Shown here in pieces: positions 9,873 through 18,900 of a DNA stretch of 52,262 nucleotides. How positions within the stretch are numbered: position 1 is the stretch's first letter; every line of letters begins with the position of its first letter. A model generated the notes under the pieces. That model was not told the DNA's origin. It made no database searches and saw only the letters and a program-made list of their open reading frames with translations. The DNA comes from Vibrio marinisediminis (GTDB taxonomy: Bacteria; Pseudomonadota; Gammaproteobacteria; Enterobacterales; Vibrionaceae): NCBI RefSeq assembly GCF_014050145.1, contig NZ_JACFYF010000019.1, positions 1-52,262 on the forward strand, written 5' to 3'. Position numbers and translations under genes: made by a program.

Positions 9873-10688
9873 ATGATTCGAGTCGTGCTAGCCGCACTAA
9901 TTTCTTTTTCTTTTTTGCCTTTATCTGCCACAGCCAGTGAAATTAATGTTTCAGGCTCTACATCGGTTGCACGTGTAATGGATGTTTTAGCGGAACAGTA
10001 TAATCAAACCCATCCACAGACCTATATTGCCGTGCAGGCTATTGGCTCAACCGCTGGTATCACCCTTGTTAAGAAAGGGGTCGCCGAAATAGGAATGAGT
10101 TCTCGCTATCTTACAGAGCGTGAACTTGATGAAACAATTACGGCAAAAACGATTGCGATGGATGGTTTAGCGGTGGTTGTTAACCAGTCTAACCCTGTGT
10201 CAAATATCACACGTGAGCAGCTATACGATGTCTACAAAGGCAAAATAACGAATTGGAAGCAATTGGGTGGTGAGGATAAAACCATCGCAGTGGTAACACG
10301 AGAGACATCTTCAGGCTCTCAGTACAGCTTTGAAAGTTTGTTGGGGTTAACTAAAATCGTCAATGGTCGAATGGTGTCTGACATCAGCCCTGATAATTTG
10401 GTTGTTAATAGCAACAGTATGGTGAAAACATTGGTGAACCATAACTCGCAGGCTATAGGGTTTGTTTCATTAGGTTCGGTTGACCGTTCAGTGAAGGCGG
10501 TACAATTTGAAGGTGTCGACGCGACAAATAAAAATGTTGTTGAAGGGCGTTATGAATTGGCGCGCCCGTTCTTGGTGCTATATCAAACAGAGAAGCTTGA
10601 CCAAGAGGCGAGAACATTTATTGACTACTTAAAAAGCTCTCAAGCTAAGCAATTAATTAATGAGTATGGCTATGCCGCGAGTAAATAA
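9873..10688 (+). CDS. PstS-like periplasmic phosphate-binding protein
   Basis: A 271-residue protein if started at ATG 9873. That start has a GGAG Shine-Dalgarno at 9863-9866 and begins a clean signal peptide (MIRVVLAALISFSFLPL...ATAS); an upstream in-frame TTG is less likely. The mature protein opens with INVSGSTSVARVMD, the phosphate-binding GSTS loop of the PstS family, followed by GSTAGITLVKKG and the second binding loop TRETSSGSQYSFE. PstS captures inorganic phosphate for the PstCAB ABC importer. No pstC, pstA, pstB or phoU is adjacent, so this is an orphan copy. The Pho-box-like site upstream suggests induction by phosphate starvation, and a strong terminator follows. Confidence 0.88.
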   Translation: MIRVVLAALISFSFLPLSATASEINVSGSTSVARVMDVLAEQYNQTHPQTYIAVQAIGSTAGITLVKKGVAEIGMSSRYLTERELDETITAKTIAMDGLAVVVNQSNPVSNITREQLYDVYKGKITNWKQLGGEDKTIAVVTRETSSGSQYSFESLLGLTKIVNGRMVSDISPDNLVVNSNSMVKTLVNHNSQAIGFVSLGSVDRSVKAVQFEGVDATNKNVVEGRYELARPFLVLYQTEKLDQEARTFIDYLKSSQAKQLINEYGYAASK

Positions 10689-10710
10689 AGATAAAGCGGA
10701 GTAATAATAA

Positions 10711-10735
10711 AGGAGAACCTAGGTTCTCCTTTTTT
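10711..10735. terminator. Bidirectional terminator between pstS-like and maoC-like genes
   Basis: The perfect 20-bp palindrome AGGAGAACCTAGGTTCTCCT is followed on the plus strand by a T6 run. It sits between two convergent genes (ends 10688 and 10747), so it can serve both. Confidence 0.88.
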
Positions 10736-10746
10736 GCAAACTGTGC

Positions 10747-11424
10747 TTAGAAATGAAGTTGAATTACGGAAATAACTACAGCAGCAGGGCGGCGAACGCC
10801 TTCAATTTCAACTTTAATTTCACGTTCTATCTCAAGCCCTTTACGAATGGGTGTGACTTTCGATAACGTACTTACTGCTCGAACGTTATTACCCGCTTTT
10901 ACAGGGTATGGAAAACGCACTTGGTTTAAACCAAGGTTGACAACCATTTTTGCTGTTGGGAACAACGTGTTCGTTGGATCAACACTGTCTGTCATTTTTG
11001 GTAGCAGTGCCAATGTTAAGAAACCATGCGCAATCGTAGTCTTAAATGGGGACTCACTTGCGGCACGCTCAGGATCTGTGTGGATCCATTGCATGTCTTC
11101 AGTTACTTGAGCAAATTTATCAATACGCTCTTGCGATACATTGATCCAATCACCTGTGTGAATTACACAGTCGAGTTTGCCAATCAAATTATTGTAAACG
11201 GCTTGCGCTTCTGGTTTCAGCTCAATTGGTGCCGGTTTCGGTTGTTCATCGTTAACTGCTGGGCGTTGAAGATCACGCAAGCGAGTAAACAAGTGGCGGT
11301 TATTTGCTTTATTTAGGAACTCGCCCCAGTACTCGCGCACGACAGGGGACATCCAAAGCATGAATTCAGACTGATGCTTGGATTCGTGTTCACTACGATG
11401 TTTAAATAAGTCAGCGACTTTCAT
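10747..11424 (-). CDS. MaoC-like dehydratase / (R)-specific enoyl-CoA hydratase family
   Basis: A 225-residue protein. The first ~85 residues are a charged extension with no recognised domain. From about residue 90 it is a hot-dog MaoC domain with the family signature DMQWIHTDPERA (catalytic Asp and His region) and AHGFLTLALLP. MaoC and PhaJ proteins hydrate trans-2-enoyl-CoA to (R)-3-hydroxyacyl-CoA, linking beta-oxidation to polyhydroxyalkanoate or lipid metabolism. No PHA synthase or fatty-acid gene is adjacent, so the substrate is unknown. It is transcribed alone, convergent with the pstS-like gene. Confidence 0.85.
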   Translation of the reverse strand: MKVADLFKHRSEHESKHQSEFMLWMSPVVREYWGEFLNKANNRHLFTRLRDLQRPAVNDEQPKPAPIELKPEAQAVYNNLIGKLDCVIHTGDWINVSQERIDKFAQVTEDMQWIHTDPERAASESPFKTTIAHGFLTLALLPKMTDSVDPTNTLFPTAKMVVNLGLNQVRFPYPVKAGNNVRAVSTLSKVTPIRKGLEIEREIKVEIEGVRRPAAVVISVIQLHF

Positions 11425-11702
11425 AAAAACCTCAGATAAAGACTATAGACGGCACTAATTCCGCTAATTTTGAAGCACTTCACAAATATCTGCAATCACT
11501 TTCGAGCGTACGCTTGTTCGCCCAAGGGTGTTATTCCATTATAATTCAATGAATTAATAATAAAACACTATTTTATTGTATTGTGACGGAGTAGAGCTTT
11601 TACTTGACAGAGCCATATGTGCAACAAATTGCTCCAATAGAAAGCGTAGCATATGTGAATGGTTGCTTTCTGACCGCTTGAGTGTTTTAGGTAAATTATT
11701 GC
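11425..11702. other. Intergenic region upstream of maoC-like gene and tRNA-Ser
   Basis: AT-rich spacer between the divergent MaoC-like gene and the tRNA. No open frame of interest or long inverted repeat was seen; it presumably holds the maoC promoter, which I cannot place confidently. Confidence 0.5.
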
Positions 11703-11731
11703 TTTACAAGCTGTTCAGGTCTCACTAATAT
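11703..11731 (+). promoter_or_regulatory. Sigma-70 promoter of tRNA-Ser
   Basis: A -35 box TTTACA (11703-11708) and a -10 box TAATAT (11726-11731) with an ideal 17-bp spacer lie 12 bp before the tRNA 5' end. No other promoter this close to consensus was noticed nearby. Confidence 0.75.
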
Positions 11732-11743
11732 ACATGCCGAAAC

Positions 11744-11834
11744 GGAGAGATGGCTGAGTGGTTGAAAGCACCGGTCTTGAAAACCGGCGATGGTTAATAG
11801 CTATCCTAGGGTTCAAATCCCTATCTCTCCGCCA
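11744..11834 (+). tRNA. tRNA-Ser (anticodon UGA)
   Basis: The acceptor stem GGAGAGA pairs with TCTCTCC; the discriminator is G and CCA is encoded. The anticodon stem is CCGGT/ACCGG around loop CTTGAAA, giving anticodon TGA (11778-11780). A long variable arm (GGTTAATAGCTATCC) and the T-arm GGGTTCAAATCCC complete a class II serine tRNA of 91 nt. Confidence 0.97.
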
Positions 11835-11841
11835 CTTTCAG

Positions 11842-11871
11842 AAAAGCCCGCTACATAGTAGCGGGCTTTTT
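11842..11871 (+). terminator. Terminator of tRNA-Ser
   Basis: A perfect 13-bp stem, AAAAGCCCGCTAC with GTAGCGGGCTTTT, a 3-nt loop and a final T-run begin 8 bp after the encoded CCA end. Confidence 0.9.
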
Positions 11872-11990
11872 GCTATCTAGACGTCGAGAATGAGAACCCA
11901 CTTTAAGTTCCACGGTCTTGATTGAATTTAGCAGAGTAGCTGCCGGTATTTAATGGTTGAATCAGTACCGACAGCCGAGAGCGTTTGAGT

Positions 11991-12503
11991 TTATTTAACA
12001 GTGACTTTTTCTATCACAACATCCGATACTGGCATGTCTTCATGACCGAACCTTGTACAGGTAGAGATTTTTGCGATTTGGTTTACTACGTCCATACCCG
12101 CAGTGACGGTGCCAAAGACGGCATAACCCCAGCCGTAATTGGTTTTTCCTGTGTGATCTAGGAAGTCGTTCTGTTCTAAATTAATGAAAAACTGTGCAGT
12201 CGCGGAATGCGGTGCATCAGTTCTTGCCATAGCAATAGAGCCCGTTACGTTCTTTAAACCATTGTAAGCTTCATTTGCGATAGGAGCGTAAGTTTTCTTC
12301 TCAGCCATATTCATGGCAAAACCATCGTCTCGCATTTCGTAACCACCACCTTGGATCATGAAACCATCGATAATGCGGTGAAATAGCGTGTTATCGTAGA
12401 ATCCCTCTTCGCAGTAACGTAGGAAGTTCTTACAAGTTTCAGGTGCTTTTTTATGGTCAAGTGTGATTTCAATATCACCGTAGTTGGTCGTTAGAATAAT
12501 CAT
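11991..12503 (-). CDS. ppiB: Peptidyl-prolyl cis-trans isomerase B (cyclophilin)
   Basis: A 170-residue cytoplasmic cyclophilin, the length of E. coli PpiB, without a signal peptide. Family motifs are intact: [13 protein letters not shown] (catalytic Arg in FHR), [21 protein letters not shown] and the following [18 protein letters not shown]. It accelerates proline isomerisation during protein folding. It stands alone, with about 190 bp to the next minus-strand gene and the tRNA on the other side. Confidence 0.96.
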   Translation of the reverse strand: MIILTTNYGDIEITLDHKKAPETCKNFLRYCEEGFYDNTLFHRIIDGFMIQGGGYEMRDDGFAMNMAEKKTYAPIANEAYNGLKNVTGSIAMARTDAPHSATAQFFINLEQNDFLDHTGKTNYGWGYAVFGTVTAGMDVVNQIAKISTCTRFGHEDMPVSDVVIEKVTVK

Positions 12504-12664
12504 AATTCAATGCCATTAAGTTAAAGAGTCGGCAGTATAGGAAAATGCGCAATGAAATTGAACTAAGTAAGGTGTTGAGCACGAATTAAATGGTGACCAA
12601 TTTGAGAAAATGTATTGAGTACGAAAAGGATCGTTAGTGGAAAGTTGGTTTTCTAAATAGAAAG

Positions 12665-12684
12665 AAGGGGAGCATGCTCCCCTT
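12665..12684. terminator. Palindromic terminator after the sulfatase gene
   Basis: The perfect 20-bp palindrome AAGGGGAGCATGCTCCCCTT lies 11 bp beyond the stop codon of the minus-strand sulfatase gene, with a short T-rich stretch after it on that strand. Confidence 0.7.
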
Positions 12685-12695
12685 TAAAATGCAGA

Positions 12696-14684
12696 TTAAT
12701 TGGCAATAAAGCCTTTTAGTTGGGCGTTGATGAAGAGGTCTTGTAACTTGACGTACTCTTCATCTATGTTTGGTGTTGGGTTTGAAACCCCCTCGGTTTT
12801 AACAGACAAGCCATCTTCAGTTGTCCAAGGGTAAAGAACACCCGCATTCGAGTTATAGGTAGCACCTTGCTTTGTTAACGTTATTCCGTTGTTGTACGCA
12901 TAAGGTGTTTCAATATCATCTATTGCCAATAGGTTACGTCCACCGAGTGAGACATATTCGGCATCAGATAGGCTGTAAGCATACAGTGTTGGGAAGATAT
13001 CACGGTGAGAACCAATTCGGTTCTTCTGATACTTATAATCTGAGTGCTCAAGAATGGATTTAGGAACATACAAGTAAAATGGTACGGAATGTGCGGTTCC
13101 TAAATCTGCTGGCAACGAAATTGCGTAGTCACGGAGTCTGTGATCGCCCGACGCGGCAATGAGCGTTTTCTCACCTAAATCACTATTTTTAATATCAGCT
13201 ACAAATTCACCAAGCGCGTTAGTAGCATACTGATAAGTCTCATAGATCTTTCTTGATTTTTCTTCATCAAGTGAAACTTTGTTCATCGCATGCTCACTAA
13301 CCTCGATAGTGTTTGGCGAGTAGTTGCTAGGGATCTGGTACGGAGGATGATTGGTTTGTGTTTGGACCATAATCATCGTCGGTTTAGTACTGTTTTTCAG
13401 GATCATTTCCGCGAACTTGAATGTGTACTCATCCGTCGCACCCCAAGTATTCGCATGCTTTTGTGACTCAGGAAAGGCTTGGTAGATGTCTTCTTCTGAG
13501 TAGAACTCATCAACCCCTTGGATAGGTAAGTAGTATTTTAGATTGCGCCAAAGTGGGCTGCCACCGGTAATGTAAACGATGTTATAACCTGCTTTTTTAT
13601 AAGGCAAAAACGCGGTGTCATGTAACGGTGTTTTTTGTTCACTACCATGGCTGATCGAACCAATATGGCTGTGGAAAAGCATCATTACGATACTGTTGAT
13701 GGTTCCGTCCGTCCCAGAAAGAAAACGTTCGAAGCTAAAATCGTTTTCATAGTGTGGGCGAAGCGCACCCAGTAGATCGGTGCCTTTATACTTATCTTCA
13801 ACAAGAAGATTTGTTCCCATGCTTTCCATTAGAGCGAAAACAACATTTGGTTTGTTCTTTTCTAAGTACTCATTTCGCTCAGTATGATAAACCGGGTTGA
13901 CTTGCCCAAGTACTTTTTGCATCTGTTGCTGATACGCAAGCTTAGAAACAGGCTTAAATGTCGCACTTTTTTTATGGTTGCTGCGGGCCCAATCGAGCGC
14001 CAAAAATCCATTCGGAGTGACTTTGTTAAGCACTTCGTAGCTTGAAACGTTCGCGTGGTATTGCTTGAGTGGAAACGTGCCGATTGAACCGCGAGCGAAG
14101 ACAAAATAAACGCAAATAGTGACGATAATAGACAGTGCCATTATGAATGGATTTCGCTTCGACCAATGTCGAGCATCAATCACTTTCCATAGTTGTTTAA
14201 TGCATTTGGTAGCCAGCCACATAACGACTAGAGAAGCGATCGATGCCGATATGATGGGATAATCTTGCCACATGGTAAGCAGTACGGCAGAGGTGTCATC
14301 TTCCACTAATCCAAAGATAAAGATGTCGAAGTGATTACCGTAGGTTTTGTAGTAATAATAGTTACCAATCGATACCGCGGCAGCTAAGAAGAAAATCACA
14401 CTGCTGTATGTGGTTAAACTGCGTTTTACGTAAGTAAAATACTTAGTCCCAGCGGTTATTAGACCAACAAGTAATAGCGGCGCAAAGGCGATGGTTGCAA
14501 CACGCATGTCAAATCGAAAACCCGTAATGACTGACTGGAAGTAGTCCGGTAAAACGTTTGAAATTGCTGATACATCACCAATGGTAAAGGTAAATATTTG
14601 GCGAAATAATGAGAGAAGAAGGGCGAATAGCGCGACTTGAATCCAAATGATTCTGATTAATTTACGACTGTTTTCTTGATACAT
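12696..14684 (-). CDS. LTA synthase family membrane sulfatase/phosphotransferase
   Basis: A 662-residue protein. The first ~200 residues hold five hydrophobic membrane segments. The rest is a periplasmic alkaline-phosphatase-superfamily domain: PNVVFALMESMGTNLL (metal-binding Glu), SGTDGTINSIVMM (likely nucleophile Thr), QTQTNHPPY and SGDHRLRDYA (metal-binding Asp-His). This is the architecture of LtaS and MdoB-type enzymes, which move phosphoglycerol or phosphoethanolamine from phospholipids to envelope glycans. In a Gram-negative host a periplasmic-glucan or lipid A-type acceptor is more likely than lipoteichoic acid. The true substrate cannot be read from the sequence. It is transcribed alone. 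Confidence 0.88.
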   Translation of the reverse strand: MYQENSRKLIRIIWIQVALFALLLSLFRQIFTFTIGDVSAISNVLPDYFQSVITGFRFDMRVATIAFAPLLLVGLITAGTKYFTYVKRSLTTYSSVIFFLAAAVSIGNYYYYKTYGNHFDIFIFGLVEDDTSAVLLTMWQDYPIISASIASLVVMWLATKCIKQLWKVIDARHWSKRNPFIMALSIIVTICVYFVFARGSIGTFPLKQYHANVSSYEVLNKVTPNGFLALDWARSNHKKSATFKPVSKLAYQQQMQKVLGQVNPVYHTERNEYLEKNKPNVVFALMESMGTNLLVEDKYKGTDLLGALRPHYENDFSFERFLSGTDGTINSIVMMLFHSHIGSISHGSEQKTPLHDTAFLPYKKAGYNIVYITGGSPLWRNLKYYLPIQGVDEFYSEEDIYQAFPESQKHANTWGATDEYTFKFAEMILKNSTKPTMIMVQTQTNHPPYQIPSNYSPNTIEVSEHAMNKVSLDEEKSRKIYETYQYATNALGEFVADIKNSDLGEKTLIAASGDHRLRDYAISLPADLGTAHSVPFYLYVPKSILEHSDYKYQKNRIGSHRDIFPTLYAYSLSDAEYVSLGGRNLLAIDDIETPYAYNNGITLTKQGATYNSNAGVLYPWTTEDGLSVKTEGVSNPTPNIDEEYVKLQDLFINAQLKGFIAN

Positions 14685-14943
14685 ATTACCGCTAAAACCG
14701 AGTTATTGACATGTTGGTGCACAGAGCGAAACTCAAGTGTACCTTTTTGTCGAGGCATTTTGTAATGTTAGTTACACGGCATAAGAGAGTGAAACGCCAA
14801 AAAAGGCGATATTCTAACCGTTTTAAGCAGAAAACAAGGTTTCGCTGTCAGCTATGCGGTGGTCAATCCCCCAGTTCTAAAATATCGTTTCTTCTATTTA
14901 CGTTGTAGAATTGCCACTAAAAACAATCAAACTAGAATTGCGT

Positions 14944-15669
14944 ATGTATCAAAATAAAGTCGTTATTGTTACGGGCGGTAGCCAAGGGATCGGTAAACAT
15001 TTAGTGCAGGGTTATTTGGCGTTAGGCGCTCAAGTAATTGTGCTTGATATTGTTGTTCCAGAAAACGTAAAAGTGGATTTCTATCAGGTTGATCTTGGTA
15101 ATGTGTCGATGGTGGATCGTGCGTTTGAGAGCATTGCTAAGCAATACGGGCATGTACACATACTGATCAATAACGGCGCAATCGCGAATTTCAACAAGCC
15201 GATTCAGCAGTTGTCGTATGAAGAGTTTTCAACAGTCATCGATGTCAATCTTAAAGGTGCCTTTGCTTGTGCTCGACATTTTATTTCTCTCAATGAGGGG
15301 CAAGATTACGGTCGCATTGTTAACGTGGCTTCTACTCGGTGGAACCAGAATGAATCAGGATGGGATGCATACGGCTCATCAAAAGGGGGGTTAGTATCAA
15401 TGACCCAATCGATGGCAATATCACTCTCTGAAACACCGATCACCGTCAATGCGATAAGCCCTGGCTGGATTCAAGTGGCAGATTATCAACAGTTGCTTGA
15501 TTGTGATCATCAACAGCATCCATCAGGGCGAGTCGGTAAGGCGAAAGATATTGTTAATGCCTGCCTGTTCTTAACGAATGTTGAGAATGATTTTGTCAAT
15601 GGACACAATTTAGTCGTTGATGGTGGCATGAGTAAAAAGATGATTTATCAGGATAGCCTTCAGCCTTAA
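14944..15669 (+). CDS. Short-chain dehydrogenase/reductase (SDR) family oxidoreductase
   Basis: A 241-residue protein if started at ATG 14944 (MYQNKVVIVTGG...), which places the Rossmann glycine motif TGGSQGIG at residues 9-16 as usual; an upstream TTG adds 11 residues. The classical SDR layout is present: NNGAIAN (a variant of NNAG), catalytic Ser in NVASTRW, YGSSK (Tyr-x-x-x-Lys), NAISPGWI, and a C-terminal FVNGHNLVVDGGMS. It is an NAD(P)-dependent oxidoreductase of unknown substrate. It has no operon partner, and a long stem-loop lies ~100 bp downstream. Confidence 0.92.
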   Translation: MYQNKVVIVTGGSQGIGKHLVQGYLALGAQVIVLDIVVPENVKVDFYQVDLGNVSMVDRAFESIAKQYGHVHILINNGAIANFNKPIQQLSYEEFSTVIDVNLKGAFACARHFISLNEGQDYGRIVNVASTRWNQNESGWDAYGSSKGGLVSMTQSMAISLSETPITVNAISPGWIQVADYQQLLDCDHQQHPSGRVGKAKDIVNACLFLTNVENDFVNGHNLVVDGGMSKKMIYQDSLQP

Positions 15670-15767
15670 CCGTAGTAACTTAATCAGAAAGCAGAGCGCT
15701 CAATGTTACTCTGCTGTTTTGATTTGAGGCTAGTAGCCTTCGCACTTGAACCCGAGAACGAAAACAC

Positions 15768-15822
15768 AAAGCTGCAATGAAGTAACACAAAAAATTGAGG
15801 TGTTACTTCATTGCAGCTTTTT
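15768..15822 (+). terminator. Long perfect stem-loop between SDR and hybrid kinase genes
   Basis: Two perfectly complementary 21-nt arms (15768-15788 and 15800-15820), an 11-nt A-rich loop and a T-run ending near 15822. It is unusually long for an intrinsic terminator but has all the parts. It lies in the leader of the downstream kinase gene. Confidence 0.75.
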
Positions 15823-15906
15823 GTCATGTTAATAGAAATAATTGAAGCTTATTTTCCTGAAAATATAATTATTTACAGGGATAATGACGCGCTTATTTTA
15901 ACATGG

Positions 15907-18900
15907 ATGTTCATCATGAAAGCCGTATTCTACTTTGTGATCTCATTATATTTTATTTCGACCCAATCTTTAGCAACTACATCACTGCAAAAAAGTACTG
16001 AAATACAGCCTATTCGTCATACTGGTGAGCTTACTGTCGGTAGGCAGTATGATGTACATAACTATCTGTGGAGACCGGCAAAAGAGAGCGAGAACAATAC
16101 AACATACCAAGATATTGTTGAGCAGTTTGCCGAATCAATAGGCGCTAAGGTTAATTATCGTTATTACTCTCATAGGGATGATTTACTTGCGGCACTATAT
16201 TATGGCGAAGTTGACATGGCGATTGGCTACGCCGAAACCAAAGAAGCATCCCAGTATTTTAATTTTAGCCGACCAATATTTAACATTCGCTCTGTTACAT
16301 GGTTCCATGATTCGGCATTGAGGAATAAGCCGAAACAAAGTTTGAAGTGGGGCTGTGTCAGAGGCTCTGTGTATTGCGAACTATTACACAACGATGGTTT
16401 TACTGATGTCGCTATGTACAACACCCATCATGTTTTGATGCGCTCTCTTGCAAGTGGCGAGATTGATGTGACATATACCGATGTACTTTCTGCCGAGCAG
16501 TATCTCTCAGTTCGTACCGCAGGCGAATGGATGGGCGATCTTGATAACTTTTCAAACTTGCCGACATTCTCTGCTTCAATATTGACGGTGAAAAGCAACC
16601 AAGTCTTGCATGATCAAATAGAAAGTTACCTATCGGGCTCTGAAGATTCCATTCAAAGAAATCAACGAACTCTAATAGATCCTCTCGGCGAGGAGATGAT
16701 GCTGAAAGCGCTTAACCTAGAGTATGGTCACAGTGTTATTCGTTATAGTTTTGAAGGTAAGATGCGCCCATTCTCCTATCAAGAAACGGGTAGTAATTAT
16801 CAAGTTGGGTATATACATGATTTGATGTCAATGCTCTCAAGAAAAAGTGGTATCCAATTTGAATATGTCCCATCAGTTGGACGAAACCCAGTTGAGATGC
16901 TTAAAACAGGTGAGATAGATATTCTGCCTGGATACGTTGCTGACAATACCGGGGAGTTTATTTTTACTCATTCATTTGGTGCTGTTGATTGGACTTATGT
17001 TGAATCAAATACAAAAACAGGGAGCGGGAAAACTGCAATTTTGGATCGTTCTGGTCGCTTAATTATGCCGCAAGCAAGAGCGAAATTTGAAGATATGCCA
17101 ATATTTTTCAAAGATCTGGATAGCTTGCTTCTACAAATGAAAGAGGGGAATATTGATTATGCTTATATCCCTTCCTATGTTGTTGACTATTATGCGTACG
17201 GTAATAATAACAATATTTACAGTATTATATTGAATTCGAACGCCCCTAAGTTAGGTATAGATTTAGGATTCACGCTGAATGCCGGCAGTACACTGCTGCA
17301 ATCAATCATGAACGACATCTTAAAACTGGTCAGTTCAAATGAAATAGAGATGCTCCATTTAAAGCACCATAAAGTTATCGCGCAATATGGTTATGATAAG
17401 TCGAAAATTACGATTGTCGCTTTGTCTATTTTATCTCTGTTTTTATTGGTGGTGGTGGCGTTTCAAGTTAAATCAAATCGCCTTTCAAAGTCATTGATGA
17501 AAGCGGATGAAGTTGCATTACAAAATTCAAAACGTCTTCAATGGCTCAGTGATTTACTCGATCGATTGCCGAGTATGATCGCAATTTATGATGCTGATGG
17601 TGAGATAGCGTTGTCTAACAAGGCCTTTAATCAGCATGGTAAGGCGTGTTCGAGCTTCAAAAAGGGGCGTTGTTTATTGAAGAATCATGCTCAGAGCCGA
17701 GCTGGGTCAGAGAGCGTTGTGTGCCAGTGCCGTTTTTCCAAACGTTATTTACGTGTGATTGAGAATGAAATTAGCGGCATGAACGATGATGGTCGTTACA
17801 AAATGATGGTGTTTGACGACTATACCATTCTTGAAAAACAAAAAGACGAACTGAAAGCATCAAATGCCAAAGCGCTAGAGGCAATAAAAGCTCAAGACCT
17901 TTTCTTGGCAACTATTAGCCACGAGTTGAGAACGCCAATAGCCGCAATGATTGGCTTAATGGAGTTGATGAGTTCCAAAGTTGAAAGTGAAGAAAATGTC
18001 GAACTGTTATCAAACGCTCAGCTTTCTGCGAGCCGTTTAAGATTGCTGGTGAATGATATTCTCGATATCTCGAAAATCAGAGCGAATCAATTTCACCTTG
18101 ATATACGTAATGGCAATGTTTATTCAGAATTATCTTCGTTGCTGAGAACTTATGAGTCGAATGCTTCTATGAAGCATTTGGAATTTGCTCTTAATTGGAA
18201 GCCGACGCCGTATGTAAAAGCGAAATTTGACTGGCTTCGGGTTGCACAAATATTAAACAACTTATTGAGCAACGCACTGAAATTTACACAGACGGGACGC
18301 ATAGTAGTCAACGTTGAGTTGCAACAACATCAATTGATTGTTGAAGTTAACGATACCGGTTGTGGCATGAATGAGGAGCAGTTATCTCATATGTTCACAC
18401 CGTTTGCGCAAGGTGATGTTTCAATTACACGTCAATATGGCGGCACTGGCTTGGGTATGACGATTGTGAAGAGTATTGTCGATATGATGTCCGGTGACTT
18501 GAGTGTCTCAAGCCAGTACGGTGTGGGTACGACAATGCGCGTTACTCTTCAAACAGAGAATACGTCGATGTTTTCAGCTCAAGATCTGTCGGCATCTTCG
18601 AGTAACAAAATGATTCTTAAATGGCTGGAAACGTGGGGAGTTGATACAACACACGAAGAAGATACTATCCGTCCAGTTGCTGGCTGGAACAATATCTACC
18701 CTGATTTTATTTTTAATGCTTTGCATAAAGCGAGTCAGCAATTCAATGTTCAAGAGATATTGAATCGAGAGTTTATTGGGCATGTATTGGTTGTCGATGA
18801 TGACCCTATCAACAGATTGTTATTTGGTAAGCAGTTTTCCAAGCTCGGAATTGTACCTGCGATGGCAAATGATGGTGCAGAGGCTTATGAGTACATTTGT

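Noticed and set aside
14711-14908. 65-residue basic plus-strand ORF between the sulfatase and SDR genes
   Set aside because: Very Lys/Arg-rich, no Shine-Dalgarno, covers the sulfatase promoter area; probably chance.
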